From an uncultured Roseburia sp. (lineage in GTDB: Bacteria; Bacillota; Clostridia; Lachnospirales; Lachnospiraceae): 34,653 bases of DNA. The stretch covers positions 1 through 34,653 of the forward strand of contig CAMAKU010000007.1 of NCBI GenBank assembly GCA_945836255.1, read 5' to 3'. Numbering within the stretch: position 1 is the stretch's first letter; each line of letters begins with the position of its first letter. The notes under the pieces are model-generated. The model saw only the letters and a list, made by a program, of their open reading frames with translations. It was not told where the DNA came from and searched no databases. Both the position numbers and the translations under genes were made by a program. This document shows positions 24,842-33,240 of the stretch, one piece after another.

Positions 24842-26557
24842 TTGGCTAATTCAGAAGATTATTTAGATGGACTGCTTAACTCGGTGCAGAATGTTCGGAA
24901 AGATGTTTCACTGGCAGAGGAGCAGGCAGAGGAGAATCGAAGATTACGGGAAGAACAAAGGAATCGGATTCGCCCGGAAGATGATTTTATGGAGGCGAGC
25001 GGATTGAATCATTATACTCCGGAGAAATCTACCCACAGCAATCTGCGGAAAGTTTTTTCGGAGGATGATTTTTTGCGTAGATTTGAGGAAGAGTTGGAAG
25101 ACGATTCACAGGATGCAGATGCATTTTTGCGGGATTTTGAGGAGGAACTCTCCCGTGATGAACTGGCATTTGAACAGGAATTGTCCCAGGATGAGGATGC
25201 GGACGAGGATATCCAGACACAGGAACAGGAAGCAGGCGCAGCCTCTTTTTTGGACAATATAGAACAGATTGTCAATCAGGCAAAGGAACAGATTGAGCAG
25301 GGCGAGCCGCCGCTGGAGACAGAACTGACGCAAGATCATGTGTTGGATTCCACAGAATCGCAGGAGGATGAGATTGATGATTTGCCGGATATCTCTATGG
25401 ATGATGGCGCCGATGACCTTCTGCCATTAGAGGAATTCTCACCGGATGAGTTGGATGCGCAATTTGCAGATACAGACGACAATCCAGAGGAGCCGATGCA
25501 GACGACCGGTTCAGAAGAAGAGATGGATGTGCCGGTGATGACGGATGAGGAGGATGACGAGGTTGATCTGATGGATCTGCTTTCCGGGGATGCCGACTTG
25601 GATGATATCAGTTCGCTGCTTGAAGCGGATGAGAATCATATTGAACTGGAGGAATCACAACAGGAGTATGAGACTCAGGTAGCGGCAGAACAGTCGCAGG
25701 AAGCCTCGGATGAGGAACGTTCCGGTTCTGATGATGCTTGGGGTGCTGAGAGTGGTAAATTCAATCTCGGCGCTTTGATAGATAAGATAAAATCCATCTT
25801 TAGCCGAAATAAGAAGGAAGATGGTGAAGCAGAAAAGGTCTTAGATATTTCTTCCGGAGAAGGGGATAATCTTTCTCAAGAAAATCTGGAAATTCTCAAA
25901 GATCTTGCAGATGCAGACAAGAAGGCGGCAGAGAAAAAGAAGCCGAAAAAAGAAAAGAAACCGAAGGAACCCAAGGAGAAGAAGCCAAAGAAGGAACGGG
26001 TTAAAAAAGAAAAACCACCCAAACCGCCGAAGGAGCCGGATAATTCTCCGAAGATTCCCGGCAAAGTGATTTTCGTATTTCTCTTGTTGGGTGTTACTTT
26101 TGTCATTTTGGTGACGCTTGGTCAGCAGATGATGGGGTATAAGTTATCCCTTTCCGATGCAAGAAGTGCATACAATAAAGGTGATTATTTGGCCGCATAT
26201 GATGAACTTATGGGACTGGAACTGAAAGAAGAAGATAGTGATTTGTTCCGTAAAGCACGTCTCCTTGGAGATTTGCAGAAACGACAGGAAGAATATCAGA
26301 CGTTCATGCAGACAGAAATGTATGAGTTCGCCTTGGATTCCCTGGTGACCGGTGTTGCCCGCTACGAAGAAAATAAAGATGAGGCATCGGAACTTGGTAT
26401 TGAGACCGAATATCAGACAATGGGCGAAGAACTTGTGCGATTGTTACAGGATCAGTTTGGCGTTTCCATGGATGACGCAGTCGACCTATATAAATGCAAC
26501 CGCGAGGATTACTCGATTCGTCTGGATGCAATTATCGAAGAATTACATTTTAACTAG
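24842..26557 (+). CDS. Large acidic, lysine-proline-rich single-pass membrane protein, unknown function
   Basis: A 571-residue protein I cannot name. Residues about 15-330 are extremely acidic and low in complexity (runs of Asp, Glu and Gln); about 357-401 are Lys/Pro-rich (KPKKEKKPKEPKEKK); a hydrophobic segment follows (about 408-430); the last 140 residues are soluble, TPR-like helices (ARSAYNKGDYLAAYDEL). By the positive-inside rule the acidic part is cytoplasmic and the helical part outside. The TTG start at 24842 follows GGAGG (24830-24834). It is followed 15 bases later by hisH, so they share a transcript. The acidic part could interact with a basic partner or nucleoid (speculation). 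Confidence 0.7.
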   Translation: MANSEDYLDGLLNSVQNVRKDVSLAEEQAEENRRLREEQRNRIRPEDDFMEASGLNHYTPEKSTHSNLRKVFSEDDFLRRFEEELEDDSQDADAFLRDFEEELSRDELAFEQELSQDEDADEDIQTQEQEAGAASFLDNIEQIVNQAKEQIEQGEPPLETELTQDHVLDSTESQEDEIDDLPDISMDDGADDLLPLEEFSPDELDAQFADTDDNPEEPMQTTGSEEEMDVPVMTDEEDDEVDLMDLLSGDADLDDISSLLEADENHIELEESQQEYETQVAAEQSQEASDEERSGSDDAWGAESGKFNLGALIDKIKSIFSRNKKEDGEAEKVLDISSGEGDNLSQENLEILKDLADADKKAAEKKKPKKEKKPKEPKEKKPKKERVKKEKPPKPPKEPDNSPKIPGKVIFVFLLLGVTFVILVTLGQQMMGYKLSLSDARSAYNKGDYLAAYDELMGLELKEEDSDLFRKARLLGDLQKRQEEYQTFMQTEMYEFALDSLVTGVARYEENKDEASELGIETEYQTMGEELVRLLQDQFGVSMDDAVDLYKCNREDYSIRLDAIIEELHFN

Positions 26558-26572
26558 CAGAAAGGGACAGCA

Positions 26573-27178
26573 ATGATAGCAATTCTGGATTATGATGCCG
26601 GCAATATCAAAAGTGTAGAAAAAGCATTTAATCATTTGGGGGAAGAGACGGTTCTGACAAGGGATTACCATGAGATTCTTCGCGCTGACAAGGTTGTGCT
26701 GCCGGGGGTCGGTTCTTTTGGTGACGCCATGGCGCATTTGAAGCATTATGAATTGGATAAGGCAATCTGTGATGTGGTGGCGGACGGCAAACCGTTTCTG
26801 GGTATTTGTCTGGGATTACAACTGTTGTTTCAGGAGAGTGAGGAATCGCCGGGGGTGGAAGGTCTTGGCCTTTTGCCTGGACGGATTATCCGTATTCCGG
26901 AGGCTCCCGGATTGAAAATTCCGCATATCGGTTGGAACTCACTGGAATTTCCGTCAGAAGGCAGACTGTTTGCCGGCGTGGAAGAAGGCGCGTATGTCTA
27001 TTTCGTTCATTCCTATTATTTGCAGGCACAGCAGCCTGCTATTGTTAAGGCGACTACTTCTTACGGGGTGTCCATTCATGCATCGGTGGAGAAAGACAAT
27101 CTGTTTGCATGCCAATTCCATCCGGAAAAAAGCAGCGCTGTTGGAATGCATATATTACAGAATTTTGCGGATTTGTAG
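26573..27178 (+). CDS. hisH: Imidazole glycerol phosphate synthase, glutamine amidotransferase subunit
   Basis: A 201-residue HisH, standard length. It is a class I glutaminase with the triad C79 (GICLGLQ), H183 and E185 (QFHPEKSS), and the oxyanion motif near PGVGSFG. With HisF it makes imidazole glycerol phosphate and AICAR in histidine synthesis. Nine bases separate it from hisF. Only hisH and hisF of the pathway are in this window, so the rest of the his genes lie elsewhere or are missing. Confidence 0.96.
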   Translation: MIAILDYDAGNIKSVEKAFNHLGEETVLTRDYHEILRADKVVLPGVGSFGDAMAHLKHYELDKAICDVVADGKPFLGICLGLQLLFQESEESPGVEGLGLLPGRIIRIPEAPGLKIPHIGWNSLEFPSEGRLFAGVEEGAYVYFVHSYYLQAQQPAIVKATTSYGVSIHASVEKDNLFACQFHPEKSSAVGMHILQNFADL

Positions 27179-27187
27179 GAGAGAGTG

Positions 27188-27949
27188 ATGTTTACAAAAC
27201 GAATTATCCCTTGTCTGGATGTGAAGGACGGGCGTGTAGTCAAAGGTGTTAATTTTGTTGATTTGAAAGATGCCGGAGATCCGGTGGCGATTGCGGCGGC
27301 TTATGACAAGGCCGGAGCCGATGAGGTGGTGTTTCTTGACATTACAGCGTCCAGCGATCATCGGAATACGGTGGTGGATATGGTGCGCCAGGTGGCTGCC
27401 AATGTATTTATTCCGTTTACCGTAGGTGGTGGTATCCGGTCGGTAGAAGATTTTCGGGCACTTTTGCGTGAGGGCGCAGACAAGATTTCCATTAATTCTT
27501 CTGCTATCAATGATCCTCGTCTTATTGCAGATGCTGCGGATAAGTTTGGCAGTCAGTGTGTTGTTGTTGCCATTGATGCTAAACGTCGGGCGGATGGCAG
27601 TGGTTGGAATGTCTACAAGAATGGTGGACGGATTGATGTGGGATGGGATGCGGTTGCATGGGCCAAAAAAGCAGAACAACTTGGGGCCGGCGAGATTCTT
27701 CTTACCAGTATGGACTGTGACGGGACGAAAGCGGGATATGATATTGAACTGACACGTACCATTGCACAACAGGTGTCTATTCCGGTGATTGCTTCCGGCG
27801 GTGCAGGGACAATGGAACATTTCTATGACGCTTTGACGGAAGGACAGGCGGACGCAGCACTTGCTGCTTCTTTGTTCCATTACAAAGAATTGGAAATCAA
27901 CACATTGAAAGAATATCTGGAAGGCCGGGGCGTTCCGGTCAGAAGATAA
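27188..27949 (+). CDS. hisF: Imidazole glycerol phosphate synthase, cyclase subunit
   Basis: A 253-residue (beta/alpha)8 HisF with the catalytic aspartates D11 (PCLDVKDGR) and D129 (VAIDAKRR), and the phosphate-binding loops TVGGGIRS and ASGGAGT. It uses the ammonia channelled from HisH to cyclise PRFAR, releasing AICAR, which the purine genes at 29.7-31.7 kb can use. The ATG at 27188 is preferred to the GTG at 27185, since families start [11 protein letters not shown]. Confidence 0.96.
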   Translation: MFTKRIIPCLDVKDGRVVKGVNFVDLKDAGDPVAIAAAYDKAGADEVVFLDITASSDHRNTVVDMVRQVAANVFIPFTVGGGIRSVEDFRALLREGADKISINSSAINDPRLIADAADKFGSQCVVVAIDAKRRADGSGWNVYKNGGRIDVGWDAVAWAKKAEQLGAGEILLTSMDCDGTKAGYDIELTRTIAQQVSIPVIASGGAGTMEHFYDALTEGQADAALAASLFHYKELEINTLKEYLEGRGVPVRR

Positions 27950-27970
27950 GATACAAAGGAGGATTTGCAG

Positions 27971-28648
27971 ATGCCTGCAATTTCCAATGACTGGCTAAAG
28001 CCCTTAAGTGAGGAATTTAGCAAGCCATATTACAAAAAATTATATCAGACGGTATGTCAGGAATATGCAGCGGGTCCAGTGTTTCCGCCGGCGGACGATA
28101 TCTTTAATGCGTTTCATTTGACGCCGCTGGCTGATGTCAAGGTAGTGATCATCGGACAGGATCCTTATCATAATTATAATCAGGCGCATGGGCTCTGCTT
28201 TTCCGTTCGACCGTCGGTGGAGATTCCACCCTCCTTGTTGAACATCTATAAGGAGTTACAGGATGATCTGGGGTGTTATATCCCGAATAACGGCTATCTG
28301 GTGAAATGGGCAAAGCAGGGAGTGCTACTTTTGAATACGGTATTGACGGTGCGGGCGCATCAGGCCAATTCCCATCAGAATATCGGCTGGGAAGAGTTCA
28401 CAGATGCAGTGATTCGCATTGTGGATGAACAGGATCAGCCCATTGTATTTCTCCTTTGGGGGAGACCGGCACAGATGAAAAAACAGTTGCTTACCAATCC
28501 GAATCATTTGATTCTGGAGGCACCGCATCCGAGTCCTCTTTCCGCGTATCGTGGTTTTTTTGGCTGTAAGCATTTTTCCAAGACCAATGAGTTTTTGGTG
28601 AGCCATGGCAGGGAGCCTATTGACTGGCAGATTGAGAATATCGTATAA
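27971..28648 (+). CDS. ung: Uracil-DNA glycosylase, family 1
   Basis: A 225-residue Ung of usual length. Catalytic D64 lies in GQDPYHN (motif A), and H186 in HPSPLSAYRGFFGC (motif B), which inserts into DNA. It removes uracil from DNA in base-excision repair. The start at 27971 has AAAGGAGG (27956-27962), 21 bases after hisF, so it is likely co-transcribed with the his genes. It is the second DNA-repair locus in this window, with the DUF4130 protein at 3844. Confidence 0.96.
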   Translation: MPAISNDWLKPLSEEFSKPYYKKLYQTVCQEYAAGPVFPPADDIFNAFHLTPLADVKVVIIGQDPYHNYNQAHGLCFSVRPSVEIPPSLLNIYKELQDDLGCYIPNNGYLVKWAKQGVLLLNTVLTVRAHQANSHQNIGWEEFTDAVIRIVDEQDQPIVFLLWGRPAQMKKQLLTNPNHLILEAPHPSPLSAYRGFFGCKHFSKTNEFLVSHGREPIDWQIENIV

Positions 28649-28748
28649 TTAAGGTAGTAGAAGGAACAAGTTTAGGGTTATTTTTCCTGACAATTGATCC
28701 GATGACTATGATACAGGGATGTGTTTTTGTTTCAAAGGAGTGATGGAT

Positions 28749-29519
28749 ATGAAGATGACAATTTCGTCCTATGATTCTTCCAGTATCAGTACATTGTTCG
28801 CCAGTCTGAACAGCAGTCGGTCCACATCGTTTAACAGCAATATCAGTTCTATGACGGGACTGCTCAGCGAGTACAACAGTATCAAGACCGGGTCGTATTA
28901 CAAACTGTTGAAGAATTATTATAGCGGAGAACGTTCCAATGATACCAGCGTATCAGACGACAAGACCCAGAACAATGCAGAAGCATATAAGAAGCAGTTG
29001 TCGGAATTGAAGACAGATGCGACGAATCTTTATGATGCTGCGAATGCTCTGCTGGATAAGAGTTCCGATGCATTGTTCCGCAAGGTGGAGCAAAAGGATG
29101 CCCAGGGGAATACATCCTACGGGTATGATACGGATAAAATTTATCAGGCTGTCCAGACTTTTGTCGATGGTTACAATCAGATGATCAAAAGCGGCGGGGA
29201 TGCTACGGTAAAGGGAGTACGTACTTCCGTATCCAGTATGATACAGACCACAGCGGTGAATGAATCGCTGCTTAAGAGTGTGGGGATTACCATCGGCAGT
29301 GATAATCAGTTGTCCATTAATGAGGATACGTTTAAGAAGTCGGATATGACGGTGGCAAAATCACTGTTCCAGACATCGGGAGCCTATGGTTATCAGATTG
29401 CTTCCAAAGCATCTATGGTGCGCAGTACGGTATTGGCTGAGGCGTCCAGTGGTAATTATACAAGCACCGGTACGTTGTCCATGAACGATTTGATGAATTC
29501 CTATAATTCCTATATCTAA
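28749..29519 (+). CDS. Ser-rich protein with a FliD-C-like C-terminal region
   Basis: A 256-residue protein. The first 45 residues are Ser/Asn/Thr-rich (SSYDSSSISTLFASLNSSRS), followed by LLSEYNSIKTGSYYKLLKNYY. A helical segment (about 75-120) and then a region patterned like the C-terminal domain of the flagellar cap protein FliD (VDGYNQMIKSGGD..., LKSVGITIGSDNQLSINEDTFKKSD, KSLFQT) follow. FliD itself is longer, about 450-700 residues, so this is either a truncated paralogue or a separate secreted/flagellum-associated family. It has no signal peptide. ATG at 28749 with AAAGGAG at 28734-28740. Confidence 0.65.
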   Translation: MKMTISSYDSSSISTLFASLNSSRSTSFNSNISSMTGLLSEYNSIKTGSYYKLLKNYYSGERSNDTSVSDDKTQNNAEAYKKQLSELKTDATNLYDAANALLDKSSDALFRKVEQKDAQGNTSYGYDTDKIYQAVQTFVDGYNQMIKSGGDATVKGVRTSVSSMIQTTAVNESLLKSVGITIGSDNQLSINEDTFKKSDMTVAKSLFQTSGAYGYQIASKASMVRSTVLAEASSGNYTSTGTLSMNDLMNSYNSYI

Positions 29520-29542
29520 TTTAATCAGGCGAAGGCGTGTTG

Positions 29543-29580
29543 CCCTCCATCGTTTGGATACGGTGGAGGGTTCTTATTTT
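29543..29580 (+). terminator. Rho-independent terminator after the FliD-C-like gene
   Basis: A 10-bp stem, CCCTCCATCG (29543-29552) and CGGTGGAGGG (29561-29570) with one G-T pair, encloses an 8-base loop and is followed by TTCTTATTTT. Confidence 0.8.
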
Positions 29581-29665
29581 GTTACTTATAAATAGCACCG
29601 GTATCATAAGCGACACTAATTAGTCCTATAAGCAAAACATCATAGTAAAATGTCGGATAATGGGA

Positions 29666-29671
29666 TATAAT
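29666..29671 (+). promoter_or_regulatory. Candidate -10 box for the IMP cyclohydrolase operon
   Basis: A perfect TATAAT at 29666-29671, about 75 bases before the start; no good -35 lies 16-18 bases upstream. The leader can form a 7-bp hairpin, GGATGCC (29681-29687) with GGCATTC (29700-29706), one G-T pair. No purine riboswitch signature was recognised. Confidence 0.45.
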
Positions 29672-29746
29672 GAATACGTCGGATGCCCTTGTATGACATG
29701 GCATTCACGAGAATCAGAGTGATAAATGATTTTAGGAGGTAATTTC

Positions 29747-30460
29747 ATGGAACTGTTATCATTGGAACGGGAGTTGCAGGGAAATTCGTATCCGGGACGA
29801 GGAATTGTTATTGGTAAGACGCCGGATGGAACCAAAGCGGTATGTGCTTATTTTATTATGGGGCGTAGCGAAAACAGCCGTAACCGTGTCTTCGTAGAAG
29901 ACGGGGAGGGGATTCGTACGCAGGCGTTTGATCCGTCCAAACTCAGTGATCCAAGTCTGATTATTTATGCGCCGGTTCGTGTACTGGGCAACAAGACGAT
30001 TGTAACCAATGGAGATCAGACCGACACGGTGTACGATCTGATGGACAAGCAGATGACATTTGAGCAGGCACTCCGGACCAGAGAGTTTGAGCCGGACGGT
30101 CCGAATTACACTCCTAGAATTTCCGGTATCATGCACATCGAAGACGGTACCTATAATTATGCAATGTCTATTTTAAAGAGCAATAATGGCAATCCGGCGG
30201 CATGTAATCGTTATACCTTTGCATACGAGAATCCGGTAGCCGGTGAGGGACATTTTATTCATACCTATATGTCAGATGGCAATCCGCTTCCAAGTTTCGA
30301 GGGAGAGCCAAAACTGGTAGCGATGGAAGACGACATGGATGTCTTTACGGAACATGTATGGAATAGCCTGAATTCAGACAATAAGGTTTCTTTATTTGTC
30401 CGGTATATTGACATCGCAACCGGTTCTTACGAGACAAAGATTGTGAACAAGAATCAGTAG
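29747..30460 (+). CDS. IMP cyclohydrolase, archaeal PurO-like
   Basis: A 237-residue protein with the features of the IMP_cyclohyd family: SYPGRGIVIGKTPDG near the N terminus, VFVEDGEGIRTQ, and the central NYTPRISGIMHIEDGTYNYAMSI region. It catalyses closure of FAICAR to IMP, the last purine step, done in most bacteria by the N-terminal half of PurH. Its gene is directly followed, 21 bases later, by a stand-alone AICAR transformylase, so the two halves of PurH activity come from different genes here. AGGAGG precedes the ATG. Confidence 0.85.
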   Translation: MELLSLERELQGNSYPGRGIVIGKTPDGTKAVCAYFIMGRSENSRNRVFVEDGEGIRTQAFDPSKLSDPSLIIYAPVRVLGNKTIVTNGDQTDTVYDLMDKQMTFEQALRTREFEPDGPNYTPRISGIMHIEDGTYNYAMSILKSNNGNPAACNRYTFAYENPVAGEGHFIHTYMSDGNPLPSFEGEPKLVAMEDDMDVFTEHVWNSLNSDNKVSLFVRYIDIATGSYETKIVNKNQ

Positions 30461-30481
30461 AAGAGAAGGGAGTCGAAAATC

Positions 30482-31660
30482 ATGCAGGAATTAGAATTAA
30501 AATATGGATGCAATCCGAATCAAAAGCCATCCAGAATCTATATGGAAGACGGTGAACTGCCCATCAAAGTGCTTTGCGGTAAGCCGGGATATATTAATTT
30601 TCTTGACGCATTTAACGGTTGGCAGTTGGTAAAAGAGTTGAAAGCGGCAACGGGATTACCGGCGGCAACTTCATTTAAGCACGTGTCACCGGCCGGTGCG
30701 GCGGTTGGCCTGCCGCTTTCCGATGTCGAGAAAAAAATCTACTGGGTAGATGACATGGACATTGAATTTACACCGATTGCCAATGCCTATGCCAGAGCCA
30801 GAGGTGCAGACCGTATGTCTTCATTTGGTGATTTCATTTCTTTATCGGATGTCTGCGACAAAGCCACAGCCATGATTATTAAACGTGAAGTGTCGGATGG
30901 TGTGATTGCGCCGGGGTATACCGAGGAAGCATTGGAGATTTTAAAGCAAAAGAAGAATGGGAATTACAATGTCATAGAGATTGATCCTACTTATGTTCCC
31001 AAGCCGATTGAGCGCAAGGAAGTGTTTGGGATTACCTTTGAGCAGGGGAGAAATGAACTGGTGATTGATGAGAATTTCTTCTCCAATATTGTGACAGATT
31101 GTAAGGAATTACCACAACAGGCTAAAGTGGATCTGGCAATCGCAATGATTACGCTGAAATATACACAGTCCAATTCGGTATGTTATGCCAAAGATGGTCA
31201 GGCCATCGGTATTGGTGCCGGACAGCAGTCGCGTATTCATTGTACCAGATTGGCAGGAAGCAAGGCAGACAACTGGTTCCTTCGTCAGTCGCCGCAGGTA
31301 CTTGGCTTGCAATTTGTTGATGGTATCAAGCGTGCAGATCGGGACAACGCCATTGATTTATATATTGGTGAAGATTATATGGACGTTCTGGCAGATGGCG
31401 CGTGGGAGAATATCTTTAAGGTGAAGCCGGAAGTGTTTACGCGGGAAGAGAAGAGAGCATGGCTGGATCAGATGACAGGCGTTGCCTTAGGCTCCGATGC
31501 GTTCTTCCCCTTTGGAGATAATATTGAGCGTGCACATAAGAGCGGCGTGCAGTATGTGGCGCAGCCGGGCGGTTCCGTTCGGGATGACAATGTGATTGCT
31601 ACCTGTAACAAATATGGTATGACCATGGCTTTTACAGGAATCCGTTTGTTCCATCACTAA
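30482..31660 (+). CDS. Stand-alone AICAR formyltransferase (PurH C-terminal-like)
   Basis: A 392-residue protein corresponding to only the AICARFT half of PurH. The catalytic Lys-His pair is K66-H67 in TSFKHVSPAGAA, and conserved blocks YTQSNSVCYAKDGQAIGIGAGQQSR, GSDAFFPF and QPGGSVRDD are present. It uses 10-formyl-tetrahydrofolate to turn AICAR into FAICAR, the substrate of the cyclohydrolase upstream. AICAR is also the by-product of HisHF from this window. The N-terminal MGS-like cyclohydrolase domain of the bifunctional enzyme is absent. Confidence 0.92.
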   Translation: MQELELKYGCNPNQKPSRIYMEDGELPIKVLCGKPGYINFLDAFNGWQLVKELKAATGLPAATSFKHVSPAGAAVGLPLSDVEKKIYWVDDMDIEFTPIANAYARARGADRMSSFGDFISLSDVCDKATAMIIKREVSDGVIAPGYTEEALEILKQKKNGNYNVIEIDPTYVPKPIERKEVFGITFEQGRNELVIDENFFSNIVTDCKELPQQAKVDLAIAMITLKYTQSNSVCYAKDGQAIGIGAGQQSRIHCTRLAGSKADNWFLRQSPQVLGLQFVDGIKRADRDNAIDLYIGEDYMDVLADGAWENIFKVKPEVFTREEKRAWLDQMTGVALGSDAFFPFGDNIERAHKSGVQYVAQPGGSVRDDNVIATCNKYGMTMAFTGIRLFHH

Positions 31661-31696
31661 TCATATTCTTATTTCACATTTTTTGGACGAAAAGCA

Positions 31697-31736
31697 ACAG
31701 GCTTAGCCGGGAGATGATCTCCGGGGCTAAGCCTGT
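31697..31736. terminator. Bidirectional terminator between the AICAR formyltransferase and tmcAL genes
   Basis: A perfect 12-bp outer stem, ACAGGCTTAGCC (31697-31708) and GGCTAAGCCTGT (31725-31736), closes over an inner GGAGA/TCTCC hairpin. On the minus strand it is followed by TGCTTTTCG, on plus by CTCTGTTG. Confidence 0.75.
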
Positions 31737-31762
31737 CTCTGTTGTGGCAACGATTTGGTTTC

Positions 31763-33010
31763 TCACGGTTGCGGTGAAAATTTTCTGGTATATTCTGTGG
31801 GATAGAGGTGATGCGTCTTGGCACTTAGCGCACTACGGTATAAATCGGCAGCATACACATCTTTTTGTAGCATATGGTAAGCAGCTTCGGATAAAATGAT
31901 ATCTGCATCTTTTGGGGTTGTAAGAAGCGGCACAGAACCACATTCCTTGATCTGTGACAAAAGCCTTGTGCCTCGTTCATTCACCCCAAGAATGCGCAGA
32001 TACGGAACAATGTCAGCCGGATGGTAACCGTTGTTTCGGTCAGGCAGATCCTGCGTGCTAATATTCAGTAAAATGTGACACAGGATACGAGAAATTCGAG
32101 TGTGTGTTATATTTTTTGTCTTTAATTCTTCACAAAAAGAATCGAAACTTGCATACAAATGTCGAATACGCAAGATTTTATTCGAAATATCCTCATTGCA
32201 GTCGAAAATGTCAGAAAAATCTTCTCTGGAAAGGAGTGCATATACAAGCATGGATGAAATGTCCTGAGGGGACAAATATTCGTTACCATCCAGTAATTGC
32301 CGAATGTTTTCCTGTATCTCACTGGGGTGTTGCGCTAGGATTGTCGCCGGATTGCCAGATGAAATATCACCATCTTTTGATAAAATGGCCTTACGGATTG
32401 CTGTAGCGGAGGCGATAGGCGCGCCAAGAGATTCGTTATGATATCCACAGCCCCGACGTTTAAGGCATACCGGCTCCATGGTAGAATTCAGACGAAGCAG
32501 TGCTTTCATGTATTCCACCGCCAGAATATTGTTGGGAGATGCCAGCAAAGCCTCGTATTCGGGGTGGCACAGTGCAGTGGCGCGTGCTGCCGCAAAAGAT
32601 TGTCCTTGCTGTAGTGCTTGTTGTAACTTTTCCCGATATTCCGGTGGCTCATCTATAAGGATAGATGCAATTTCTTTGAAGGACTCCAGAGCATCTGCTT
32701 CGCAGCCGAATAGCAGGTTGTCTACGATGCCGGTATTCTGTAAGGTGCTGACACCGCCGGTGGCAAAGATTTCTGCACTTGCCGTGGCATAGATAACAGG
32801 TAGTTCCAGCACCAGATCTGCACCACAGGTAAGTGCATGAGAGGCGCGGGTGTATTTATCAAACAAAGCGGGTGTGCCACGTTGGGTGAAGGGACCACTC
32901 ATGACAACGACGCAGTAGTCTGCCCCCAGCGTCTCCTTGGCATACCGCAATTGATAGGCATGTCCTAAATGAAATGGATTGTACTCTGCAATAATTCCAA
33001 CGACTTTCAT
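31763..33010 (-). CDS. tmcAL: tRNA(Met) cytidine acetate ligase TmcAL
   Basis: A 415-residue protein of the nucleotidyltransferase-like family: the HxGH motif (H14-x2-H17 in EYNPFHLGHAY), SGPFTQRGTPALFDKYTRA and LVLELP. TmcAL activates acetate with ATP and acetylates the wobble cytidine of tRNA-Met(CAU) in Gram-positives. The acetate substrate links it neatly to the acetate kinase gene that diverges from it. ATG at 33010 with a GGAG ribosome site. Length matches the family. Confidence 0.93.
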   Translation of the reverse strand: MKVVGIIAEYNPFHLGHAYQLRYAKETLGADYCVVVMSGPFTQRGTPALFDKYTRASHALTCGADLVLELPVIYATASAEIFATGGVSTLQNTGIVDNLLFGCEADALESFKEIASILIDEPPEYREKLQQALQQGQSFAAARATALCHPEYEALLASPNNILAVEYMKALLRLNSTMEPVCLKRRGCGYHNESLGAPIASATAIRKAILSKDGDISSGNPATILAQHPSEIQENIRQLLDGNEYLSPQDISSMLVYALLSREDFSDIFDCNEDISNKILRIRHLYASFDSFCEELKTKNITHTRISRILCHILLNISTQDLPDRNNGYHPADIVPYLRILGVNERGTRLLSQIKECGSVPLLTTPKDADIILSEAAYHMLQKDVYAADLYRSALSAKTHHLYPTEYTRKFSPQP

Positions 33011-33146
33011 ATGCGCTCCATAGATAATTGTGATGTTATTATCATATCATAAATCATGGTTTCGATACAAAATAATTATGTTGCGTTTCACCCTCCGAGC
33101 GGCTGCGAATCACAGCTATGTATTGAAATAAATTCAAGAGGGTGAC

Positions 33147-33175
33147 TTGTACCACCCAATAATTGAGAGTATAAT
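33147..33175 (+). promoter_or_regulatory. Sigma-A promoter for ackA
   Basis: TTGTAC (33147-33152), a 17-base spacer and a perfect TATAAT (33170-33175), with a leader of about 58 bases. An 8-base inverted repeat, TCACCCTC (33088-33095) and GAGGGTGA (33138-33145), lies just upstream and could be a regulatory site. Confidence 0.65.
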
Positions 33176-33240
33176 TAAGGTAATTGTCGAAGGAAGATTT
33201 TGACAGCGAAAGAAATAAGAAATAAGAGAGGGATAACATT

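Noticed and set aside
25876..26106. Phe/Gly-rich minus-strand frame
   Set aside because: It is the reverse reading of the Lys-Pro-rich stretch of the gene at 24842; an artefact of repeated AAG/CCG codons.
29590..29746. Purine riboswitch or PurR-type site before the IMP cyclohydrolase gene
   Set aside because: The conserved purine-aptamer core and repeat were not found; only a simple leader hairpin with one G-T pair was seen.
33088..33145. 8-base inverted repeat as a possible terminator
   Set aside because: The arms are 42 bases apart with no T-run and they sit upstream of the ackA -35; noted only as a possible regulatory site.
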